Shown piece after piece: positions 1-5,211 of a DNA stretch of 25,360 bases; the first letter of the stretch is position 1; every line of letters starts with the position of its first letter. Made by a program: the position numbers and the translations under genes. Location of the stretch: positions 1 through 25,360 of IMG/VR virus record IMGVR_UViG_3300030389_004951; one strand, 5' to 3'. Origin of the DNA: a virus. Below the pieces are notes generated by a model. That model was given only the letters and a program-made list of their open reading frames with translations, searched no databases and was not told the DNA's origin.

Positions 1-171
1 TTTCCAATTAGGTGTTCCCCATTCATTACGATATTCTGTATCATCACAATCTTGTCCATACGCAACATCTCTTTTGATTTCAGATGTCCTTTGTACATCT
101 TGACTATAACTTAATTGGAAGTTCAGACAAATAAAAAGTATTAGGGTTGTATTCAAAATACCAAATCTCAT
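1..171 (-). CDS. Secreted protein, 5' part only (runs off the left edge)
   Basis: An ATG at 169-171 opens a frame that stays open for 57 codons to base 1. It begins MRFGILNTTLILFICLN and has a classic Sec signal peptide: a short basic start, a hydrophobic core at residues 4-18 and a probable cleavage in SYS-QDV near residue 23. The mature part seen so far is polar and acidic, with one Cys at 42. A strong AGGAG lies at 180-184, 8 nt before the ATG and inside the upstream pilin gene, and this supports the start. The gene overlaps the 3' end of that pilin gene by 68 nt in another frame. Beyond the pilin stop this is the most protein-like frame. I do not recognise the family. Its position makes it the fifth gene of the pilin cassette, so it may be an exported partner of the pilins. 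Confidence 0.72.
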   Translation of the reverse strand, partial: MRFGILNTTLILFICLNFQLSYSQDVQRTSEIKRDVAYGQDCDDTEYRNEWGTPNWK

Positions 172-499
172 TATTCATTCTCCTATGATATAGTTTTGTC
201 CCATCAAACTGCCACTCATTATCTTCATCAGGTATTCCCAAATCAAGAGTGACTATTACACCTCTAGTTCTACCTAATACAGATAGTGGATGTTCAGGCC
301 AAACATCGGTGTCTGTTAATTCTTTTTGAATATCAGCATACAATTCTAACTCTTCCCACAATCGATAAGCAAATTGTTTTTCTGCTTTTAATTCTTCTAA
401 TTCAATTCTTTTTTCAAACTTTGGAATAGCTACAGCACTTAGTATTCCAATCAATAAAATCACTACTACAAGCTCGAATAAAGTGTATCCTTTATTCAC
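104..499 (-). CDS. Type IV pilin-like / pseudopilin protein (131 aa)
   Basis: The N-terminus is a textbook prepilin: MNKG then YTLFELVVVILLIGIL. The predicted prepilin peptidase site follows Gly4, Glu is at +5 (residue 9), and a ~20-residue hydrophobic helix ends in AIPKF. The processed protein would sit in the inner membrane and could enter a type IV pilus or type II secretion pseudopilus. The start is GTG at 497-499, overlapping the upstream TAG by one base (TAGTG), with GGAG 7 nt before it. The globular part shares a WPxHP motif and a later EWxF...HRR..N pattern with the pilin at 957-1388, so the two look like paralogues. It is the fourth pilin gene in a row. No prepilin peptidase or assembly ATPase is visible, so host factors would have to process it. 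Confidence 0.85.
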   Translation of the reverse strand: MNKGYTLFELVVVILLIGILSAVAIPKFEKRIELEELKAEKQFAYRLWEELELYADIQKELTDTDVWPEHPLSVLGRTRGVIVTLDLGIPDEDNEWQFDGTKLYHRRMNNEIWYFEYNPNTFYLSELPIKL

Positions 500-945
500 T
501 AGATTTCTCCAATTATATGTTCCTCATATGATGGACTATCTTCGTCCACATCACTAATAATAAATAGTTTAGTTATATATCCTTGCTCGGATGTATCTGA
601 TTCTATTTCATATTTGAATGGATTTTGATTGGAATTAAATGGCAAATCTCCACTAAACAAATGATTAGGAGTTCTACCATCAGATAATACTATTTGACGA
701 TATTCTCCATCTAACAAATTATTTTCTGGCTCTGTAGGAAGTTGTGGATTACCTTTCATATGTGTCTCTTGATAATATCTTAAAAAGGTGTCTCTGATAA
801 TAGACATATTAGCAAGATTGATTTGTCGTTGGGTATCCATAGTTACATTACTAAAAGTGGGAATAGCAAATGACATTACTACTCCCACTAATGCAATACT
901 AACAACCATCTCTGCCAATGTGAAACCAGCATTTGAGTTTCTCAT
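499..945 (-). CDS. Type IV pilin-like / pseudopilin protein (148 aa)
   Basis: The leader MRNSNAG is followed by FTLAEMVVSIALVGVVMSFA and IPTF. Cleavage is expected after Gly7, with Phe at +1 and Glu at +5 (residue 12). The helix is followed by a ~115-residue soluble domain rich in Asn, Asp and Glu that I cannot assign to a named pseudopilin. A GAGGGG Shine-Dalgarno follows and overlaps the TAG of the preceding pilin gene, 11 nt away. The C-terminal EI codons run into the GTG start of the next pilin, so translation is probably coupled. The helix is less regular than in the 957-1388 protein (a Met-Ser pair in its middle), which fits a minor pilin or pseudopilin rather than a main filament subunit. 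Confidence 0.83.
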   Translation of the reverse strand: MRNSNAGFTLAEMVVSIALVGVVMSFAIPTFSNVTMDTQRQINLANMSIIRDTFLRYYQETHMKGNPQLPTEPENNLLDGEYRQIVLSDGRTPNHLFSGDLPFNSNQNPFKYEIESDTSEQGYITKLFIISDVDEDSPSYEEHIIGEI

Positions 946-956
946 TGGTATCCCCT

Positions 957-1388
957 CTAATCTACAATAGCTTCTCTAGCACCAATTGAACCAACACCAG
1001 CATTGTCACCTGTTTGAACTCCTTTGTCATAAGCCCAAGCATAACGAGTGTTATCTTTTCGTTGGTGTGTGATTTTGTTGGTTGTGGTATTGAATGTCCA
1101 CTCGCCATCGGTATCAGCATTATCAACATCTGTTGAATCGTATCCTACTGGTACTTGGTCTAAAGCATCAAAAGGATGGGTTGGCCAACTCTTTCTACCA
1201 TTATCAAGAAGTTGTTCGACAGCATAGTTTTCCAAACCAGCCTTAACAGAAGATATTATAGCATCTTCTGCAGCCTGTTCTGCTTTGTCTACTACACCAA
1301 CATATCTTGGTATAGCTACTGCTGCAAGAATCCCTAAAATGATAGTAACCATTATTAGTTCTATTAATGTGAATCCTTTGTTATTCAT
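957..1388 (-). CDS. Type IV pilin-like / pseudopilin protein (143 aa)
   Basis: The frame opens further upstream, but the true start is the ATG at 1386-1388. It has GGAG at 1395-1398 and puts the prepilin leader MNNKG at the N-terminus, where it must be. The mature N-terminus FTLIELIMVTIILGILAAVA then IPRY matches classical type IVa pilins and T2SS pseudopilins, with Glu at +5. Residues ~55-60 carry WPTHP, and the end has EWTF...ITHQR.DN, matching the 104-499 protein. The 19-base gap to the upstream pilin and the 11-base gap downstream indicate one operon. It could be a type IVa-like pilin or a GspG/H-like pseudopilin. The sequence does not distinguish these, and there is no visible calcium-site signature that I would trust. 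Confidence 0.87.
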   Translation of the reverse strand: MNNKGFTLIELIMVTIILGILAAVAIPRYVGVVDKAEQAAEDAIISSVKAGLENYAVEQLLDNGRKSWPTHPFDALDQVPVGYDSTDVDNADTDGEWTFNTTTNKITHQRKDNTRYAWAYDKGVQTGDNAGVGSIGAREAIVD

Positions 1389-1407
1389 TGTATTCTCCAG
1401 TCTGATT

Positions 1408-2046
1408 TTAAGGTTGTAATTTTTTGTTAAAGTTCTTTGGACTTTCCAAATCTGCAATATAAAGAATTGGAGAATAGGATTGTTGTCCACTTCCACCACC
1501 AGCAATTACTGTGTAGATATAGTGACCATCCTGGAAAGGTGATTTGATAGCATTACCACCAAACTCATTCAAGAACTCTTCGGCACCAGCTGTAAGATCA
1601 AATGAACCATCATTATCATCATCTTCTGATACATTCACAGAAGAACCTTGTGGTGCTGGTGATTCTAAATTTGCTGTTCCAAACACAGAAGCCCATTTGG
1701 ATGCTTCTTCACTTTCAAAAGTTTCGAATACATCGATACTAGCGAGAAGTAAATCTTCGTTAGCATATCCACCATTATTATCAGGTACACTTTCGTTGTA
1801 CTTTACCTGACCAGGAAATCTACCACGACCTTCTGATGTTACCTTAGCATTATAAAAATTGTTAGCAGATTTCATTATCTTATCGATGTCTGCTAGAGTC
1901 TTCTTCTCTTTTGCACCTTCTCCTACGCCAGAGAACTTAGGTGCGGCAGTAGTAGCAAGTGTTGCCATCATCGCAGTTGTTACTGCAAATTCGGCAAGAG
2001 ACTGGCCTCTTCTACCTTTTAGTTTTTTTCTTAGTTTTGAAAACAT
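1408..2046 (-). CDS. Type IV pilin-like protein, first gene of the pilin cassette (212 aa)
   Basis: The start chosen is the ATG at 2044-2046, with a CGGAGAC Shine-Dalgarno 6 nt upstream. A longer frame beginning at 2097 has no ribosome site and would bury the leader. The N-terminus is basic (MFSKLRKKLKGRRG) and is followed by QSLAEFAVTTAMMATLATTA then APKF. If cut after Gly14, Glu19 is at +5 as in prepilins, although +1 is Gln instead of Phe and the helix is Ala/Thr-rich. QSLAEF also recalls TadE-like pseudopilins. The C-terminal half has Gly- and Asp-rich stretches (SEDDDNDGSFD) and a SPFQDGHYIYTV strand pattern seen in pseudopilin heads. It is the largest of the four, the first behind the promoter region and preceded by a terminator, so it may be the most expressed subunit. 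Confidence 0.78.
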   Translation of the reverse strand: MFSKLRKKLKGRRGQSLAEFAVTTAMMATLATTAAPKFSGVGEGAKEKKTLADIDKIMKSANNFYNAKVTSEGRGRFPGQVKYNESVPDNNGGYANEDLLLASIDVFETFESEEASKWASVFGTANLESPAPQGSSVNVSEDDDNDGSFDLTAGAEEFLNEFGGNAIKSPFQDGHYIYTVIAGGGSGQQSYSPILYIADLESPKNFNKKLQP

Positions 2047-2066
2047 TTTTGTCTCCGTTAGTTGTT

Positions 2067-2092
2067 CTATACTTATAGTACAATAACTGTAC
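2067..2092 (-). promoter_or_regulatory. Two adjacent palindromes upstream of the first pilin gene
   Basis: Bases 2067-2078 read CTATACTTATAG, a 5-bp inverted repeat with a 2-base centre. Bases 2078-2092 read GTACAATAACTGTAC, a 5-bp inverted repeat with a 5-base centre. They share one base and end 20 nt before the pilin ATG. TATAAG on the minus strand inside the first could serve as a -10 box, or the pair could be an operator. Short palindromes arise often in AT-rich DNA, so this is tentative. Confidence 0.35.
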
Positions 2093-2150
2093 CACAAACT
2101 GTTATTTTACAAACTTTTTTTATTTTTTTTTATTTATGTTGATATTATTG

Positions 2151-2158
2151 AATTTATA
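2151..2158 (-). promoter_or_regulatory. Candidate T4-type late promoter for the pilin cassette
   Basis: The minus strand reads TATAAATT here, one base from the T4 late promoter core TATAAATA. It lies just after the terminator at 2161-2195 and ~105 nt before the first pilin ATG, in the only sizeable intergenic gap of the window (2047-2223). The leader downstream is strongly A-rich (minus strand, ~2110-2135). The match is by eye only, and such 8-mers are frequent in AT-rich DNA. Confidence 0.35.
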
Positions 2159-2160
2159 GC

Positions 2161-2195
2161 ATAAAATAAAAAACCCCATTTAAAAATGAGGTTTT
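2161..2195 (-). terminator. Rho-independent terminator ending the accessory envelope operon
   Basis: On the minus strand AAAACCTCATTT (2195-2184) can pair with AAATGGGGTTTT (2181-2170) along 12 positions with one G-U pair and a very short loop. It is followed by TTTTTTATTTTA. It sits 29 nt after the stop of the 88-residue membrane protein and before the pilin promoter region, so it separates two transcription units. The stem could also work weakly on the plus strand. Confidence 0.82.
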
Positions 2196-2223
2196 CAAAA
2201 TGTTACACTTGTTAAAAAGTGTA

Positions 2224-2490
2224 TCAATAAATTACAAACGGTAATTTACTTGTAACAAAATTCCAACAAACAATACCAACAAATGCCACAACACCACCTA
2301 ACACAGTAGCAAAAGCATCAGGATTACTCCAACCACTTGATGAATTATATCTATCATATAACTCTTTACCAAATGCCAAAATACCTAACACTATCCAAGA
2401 ATGTGTTATTGCAAAACCAGCAGCACCAGCCATAAAGTGTAGAAACTTATCAGTTCCCCATTGTAACATAAAATCATTCAATTTACTCAT
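2224..2490 (-). CDS. Small YfiM/VanZ-like membrane protein (88 aa)
   Basis: Two or three hydrophobic segments are visible (about residues 16-41 and 58-80) around a conserved-looking polar framework: D14-K-x-x-H18, then GKELYD at 41-46, and W-x-N-P-D58 followed by a Gly-rich helix. This arrangement resembles the YfiM/DUF2279 and VanZ-like families of small membrane proteins, whose biochemical role is unclear. AGGAG overlaps the upstream TAG (TAGGAG) 6 nt before the ATG. The gene is the last before the terminator. In a phage a small multi-pass membrane protein could be a holin or antiholin, but nothing here proves that. A similar architecture occurs in the 96-residue protein at 4901-5191. Confidence 0.72.
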   Translation of the reverse strand: MSKLNDFMLQWGTDKFLHFMAGAAGFAITHSWIVLGILAFGKELYDRYNSSSGWSNPDAFATVLGGVVAFVGIVCWNFVTSKLPFVIY

Positions 2491-2499
2491 AATATTCTC

Positions 2500-2874
2500 C
2501 TAAAATACATCTTCCGATAAAACATCATCAATAGCACCTTTTATATCCTTATTACTAATATCCAACTCACCATCCATGTCAGCCTTCCAAGTTTCTTTTT
2601 TACTACCATCATAGAATAATGCCATCGATGGAAAATTTCTAAACCTTAGTTTTTTCACAACTTTAGGAGCATCCTCACTTTTAACTCTAATTATTTTACA
2701 ATCTTGATATCCACTAACACCTTTTAGTATCTTTTCATCTACATCTTGTTCTTGCCATTCAGATGAAAAGATAGCAACTACTATTCCACCATTGATTTCT
2801 GATTTAAAGTTCTTGTCATTTACTTGTGAAAATGTAACAGACAGGAATAGTAATAATCTCAATATGTTTTTCAT
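2500..2874 (-). CDS. Secreted thioredoxin-fold protein lacking CxxC (124 aa)
   Basis: A signal peptide (MKNILRLLLFLSVTFSQ, likely cut between Ser16 and Gln17) leads into a ~105-residue thioredoxin-like domain. The first beta strand (GGIVVAIFSSEWQEQD) is where WCxxC normally sits, and here it is SEWQEQ. The cis-Pro loop is visible as RNFPSMALFYDG at about residues 88-99, followed by the usual strand and last helix. Only one Cys (59) remains in the mature protein, so classical disulfide chemistry is unlikely. A binding, chaperone-like or single-Cys role is more plausible. The Shine-Dalgarno AGGAG overlaps the TAG of the MshEN gene upstream. It would act in the periplasm or outside the cell, like other products of this accessory set. 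Confidence 0.72.
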   Translation of the reverse strand: MKNILRLLLFLSVTFSQVNDKNFKSEINGGIVVAIFSSEWQEQDVDEKILKGVSGYQDCKIIRVKSEDAPKVVKKLRFRNFPSMALFYDGSKKETWKADMDGELDISNKDIKGAIDDVLSEDVF

Positions 2875-2883
2875 AACAGACTC

Positions 2884-3525
2884 CTATTTATCCCTTTTCC
2901 TTCGTTCAAGGTCTTTGATATCTTTTTGTAATTCTTTGATGAGTTCTTCATACTCATCTAATGCGTCATACACAGCATCCATATCCTCTTGTAGACCTCC
3001 AACTTGATTCTTGTATTGTTCATAAGACCTTGGCCAATTGTGACCGTCAGGTTTGGATGGATATTCATCCGTAAAAATCTCTTCTATATTTATCTTTGGT
3101 AATTCTTTTGCCTCTTCAATTTCACCTTGTAGAGTGTACCACATACCAATTAATGATGCTAGACCAGTTCCAGCTGCTATCATTGTTTGTACAGATAATG
3201 TGAATTTAGTATCTAATACTTTATCTTCACTTATTTCTATAGGTTCTTTTTTCTTTGATTTTGATTTTTCTTTAGGTTTTTCTTTTATTGGCGTGGGTTC
3301 AGCATGTATTTCTTCTGATTTTTCCTCGTGTTTCTCCGTGTCTGAATCGTGGTTTAATAATGCGTTAGTGATGTCATCAAAGTCGCAAAAACCTTGATCT
3401 ACAAGTATTTCACCAATAGTACGTTTGTCTCCCTTTACCTGAACTTGTAAGGCTTTGTTGAGTTGTCTTTTAGTAATGATATCCTCATCACACAACAATT
3501 TACCGATTTTGATGTCACCATTCAT
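2884..3525 (-). CDS. Membrane-anchored MshEN / T2SS-E N-terminal domain protein (213 aa)
   Basis: Residues 6-29 and 36-59 form two tandem copies of the helix motif of the GspE/PilB/MshE N-terminal domain: K-I-G-x-x-L...I-x(4)-L-x-x-A-L-x-x-Q, then T-I-G-E-I-L-V-x-x-G...I-x-x-A-L. In MshE-type ATPases such tandem motifs bind cyclic di-GMP. Here the leading Arg is Lys and Thr, the first copy has Asp at the Gly position, and the second copy ends in His, so binding is uncertain. A Lys/Glu/Pro-rich linker (60-105) follows, then a transmembrane helix (~108-130) and a C-terminal coiled coil (~172-213). No ATPase core is present. The predicted topology puts MshEN in the cytoplasm and the coiled coil in the periplasm. 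The ATG directly follows the TAA of the Cys-rich microprotein (TAAATG). It could regulate or titrate the host pilus/secretion apparatus. Confidence 0.8.
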   Translation of the reverse strand: MNGDIKIGKLLCDEDIITKRQLNKALQVQVKGDKRTIGEILVDQGFCDFDDITNALLNHDSDTEKHEEKSEEIHAEPTPIKEKPKEKSKSKKKEPIEISEDKVLDTKFTLSVQTMIAAGTGLASLIGMWYTLQGEIEEAKELPKINIEEIFTDEYPSKPDGHNWPRSYEQYKNQVGGLQEDMDAVYDALDEYEELIKELQKDIKDLERRKRDK

Positions 3526-3573
3526 TTATTTTCCACAATTACAATTACAATCACATCCACAACAGTCACACAT
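3526..3573 (-). CDS. Cys-rich microprotein, 15 residues (MCDCCGCDCNCNCGK)
   Basis: The ORF is too short for normal gene finders. It lies between the stop of the beta-barrel-like protein and the start of the MshEN protein. AGGAG (3580-3584, overlapping the upstream TAG) stands 6 nt before the ATG, as good as for any gene here, and the stop TAA abuts the next ATG. Seven of 15 residues are Cys in a C-x-C pattern with Asp/Asn/Gly between them. Such a peptide could bind zinc, iron or copper, but I know of no family it belongs to. It could instead be a leader peptide that couples translation to the MshEN gene. Confidence 0.55.
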   Translation of the reverse strand: MCDCCGCDCNCNCGK

Positions 3574-3582
3574 AATTATCTC

Positions 3583-4878
3583 CTAGTTTAAGAATTGATA
3601 ATTAAGACCAAATTTAATATCGTATGCTGGTCTTTCCCAATAATACAGATAACGACCTTCGGTGAATACACCTAAGTTTTCTTTTATTTTTACACCTAAG
3701 ATTGCACCAATGTCATAATCATTCCAATCGTGCCACATTGGATTCATATACATAAAATCACTTGCTTCACCACCTTCTTCTAAATGAGTTTGATAATGAG
3801 CAGCATTATGATAGGCATGTTTTGAATGACCATAGTGATAAGGTAGCCAATTACCCCAAGCATGTAACCACCACTTTTCATCATAGTGATACCAATCAAC
3901 ACCTAAAACTAAAGATGTTTCACTTTGATATCCCAAGTCTTTTTTTACACCACCTATGTAATTTTCTAACATTTTTGGAAAGTGGTAAATAAAATATTCT
4001 CTATCTGTATAAGCAAATATTCTACCTTCTTCATCTCTCCACAACCAATCGTGTCCCCAATACTCTCCACCTTCATTCCAAAAAGGTCCAGAACCTTCCA
4101 CCTCTCTGATTTCACCTGTTACAGGATCAACCTCGTATAGTGTTCTCTTCTTCCAACCAGTAGGCGAGTTCGGGTCAATCATAGTTGAGTCATACCACAT
4201 ATTATCATCTATACCAAAAGCATCTTCAGCAAAGTTCCACCATTGACCTTTATACCAAGTAGTATCTAATACCATGGCATCAAATCCATACACAGGATGT
4301 TGTCTATGTTTTAGACCAACAGAGAAATGTAGTTTGTTTCCTAATGCCTCTGGTGTTAGATGTAATCTAATGTCACCTTGCCCATAAGCAATATCTTCAA
4401 GACCTAACTCAGTCCATCCAACTTTTGCCATAACAAAGTCGCCAATGTATCTTAACCAATATTCTTGATTTAAGTATTCGTTACCCCATTGTCTACCTTC
4501 TGAGAATTTTATTAAGTATTCCCAACCCTTTACGGGACCGAATGTAGCACTTTCATTTGCATTTTGTTCTGAGCCATCATACCAAACACCACCTTTGCCT
4601 GCAGACTTTACACCTCTTTTAGCTTCGTACTGAAATCTACCAATCTTACGAAGTCCAAATGATGTTTGGAAATCAGGTTTCAATTCTCTTTCAGTTCGTT
4701 CTACTTGCAACACACCAGTTGATAGACCACCAACAATTGCAAATCTATCGTCTTGATAGCGAGGAGCATTTAAACTAAAACTTGAATAAGCTGTGGAATA
4801 CTTAAAAAAGTTAGTAAAAAAGTTCTGACTAAACAAAGATGAGGATAGCAGTATCCCTAATATAATTTTCTTTGACAT
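3583..4878 (-). CDS. Exported outer-membrane beta-barrel-like protein (431 aa)
   Basis: The start used is the ATG at 4876-4878, with AGGAG at 4886-4890. A 17-codon longer frame lacks a ribosome site and masks the signal peptide. MSKKIILGILLSSSLFSQ is a Sec signal peptide with cleavage likely at FS-QN. The mature protein is dominated by alternating aromatic/polar stretches typical of outer-membrane strands, and it closes with YDIKFGLNYQF-LN, a terminal strand with an aromatic residue near the C-terminus. The middle (about residues 340-385) is unusually rich in His, Trp and Tyr (WYHYDEKWWLHAWGNW, then PYHYGHSKHAYHNAAHYQTH). I recall similar unassigned proteins from marine phage genomes but cannot verify this here. 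Possible roles are a receptor mask, a porin-like channel or a virion surface protein. Confidence 0.68.
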   Translation of the reverse strand: MSKKIILGILLSSSLFSQNFFTNFFKYSTAYSSFSLNAPRYQDDRFAIVGGLSTGVLQVERTERELKPDFQTSFGLRKIGRFQYEAKRGVKSAGKGGVWYDGSEQNANESATFGPVKGWEYLIKFSEGRQWGNEYLNQEYWLRYIGDFVMAKVGWTELGLEDIAYGQGDIRLHLTPEALGNKLHFSVGLKHRQHPVYGFDAMVLDTTWYKGQWWNFAEDAFGIDDNMWYDSTMIDPNSPTGWKKRTLYEVDPVTGEIREVEGSGPFWNEGGEYWGHDWLWRDEEGRIFAYTDREYFIYHFPKMLENYIGGVKKDLGYQSETSLVLGVDWYHYDEKWWLHAWGNWLPYHYGHSKHAYHNAAHYQTHLEEGGEASDFMYMNPMWHDWNDYDIGAILGVKIKENLGVFTEGRYLYYWERPAYDIKFGLNYQFLN

Positions 4879-4900
4879 CTGTTTTCTCCTAAAGTTAATT

Positions 4901-5191
4901 TTAAAGAACCATCCACCACGCTGCACCAACTTCGACTATGATGTCGGCTGCCGTGTTCCAAGCCCATTTCTTTTTACTACCATAGACTCTCCAATCCTCT
5001 ATGATATATTCAAATATTTCCCAAGCAATTCCGATTATTAATACCCAAAGAACTGCCCATAAATCGGATGAACCCAACCATTGAGCAATCTTCGCAATAG
5101 CTAAACCAGCTGCTATATGATAAGATGTCCAATGATCTAATTGACCAGTTGATAATTGCCAATTTACAAATTTTGATATTGGACTTTCCAT
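4901..5191 (-). CDS. Small VanZ-like membrane protein (96 aa)
   Basis: This is a Trp-rich multi-pass protein with hydrophobic segments at about residues 24-40, 43-64 and 80-96. Polar residues fall in VanZ/DUF2238-like positions: H25, G54, W57-E58, E61, then YGS at 70-72, N79, D83, E87 and G89. AGGAG lies 7 nt before the ATG. It is the first gene after the structural run (31-nt gap with a palindrome), so it may open a separate unit. Its layout parallels the 88-residue protein at 2224-2490, and the two may be a functional pair. A holin-like or envelope-modifying role is possible, but no enzymatic activity can be read from the sequence. Confidence 0.7.
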   Translation of the reverse strand: MESPISKFVNWQLSTGQLDHWTSYHIAAGLAIAKIAQWLGSSDLWAVLWVLIIGIAWEIFEYIIEDWRVYGSKKKWAWNTAADIIVEVGAAWWMVL

Positions 5192-5211
5192 TTATTTCTC
5201 CTGTAAGTTAC

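Noticed and set aside
1389-1505. Upstream-extended start of the second pilin at 1505
   Set aside because: A prepilin leader must be N-terminal and short. The ATG at 1388 has GGAG and gives the MNNKG leader.
104-2046. Pilin genes as an integrated host locus (prophage boundary)
   Set aside because: No integrase, tRNA or attachment repeat is seen; strand, spacing and base composition continue smoothly from the phage genes. Misassembly cannot be fully excluded from the sequence alone.
2047-2097. Upstream-extended start of the first pilin at 2097
   Set aside because: It would translate through the leader and palindromes, and a good GGAG precedes the ATG at 2046.
4879-4929. Upstream-extended start of the beta-barrel-like protein at 4929
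   Set aside because: The extension overlaps the VanZ-like gene, has no ribosome site and hides the signal peptide. The ATG at 4878 has AGGAG.
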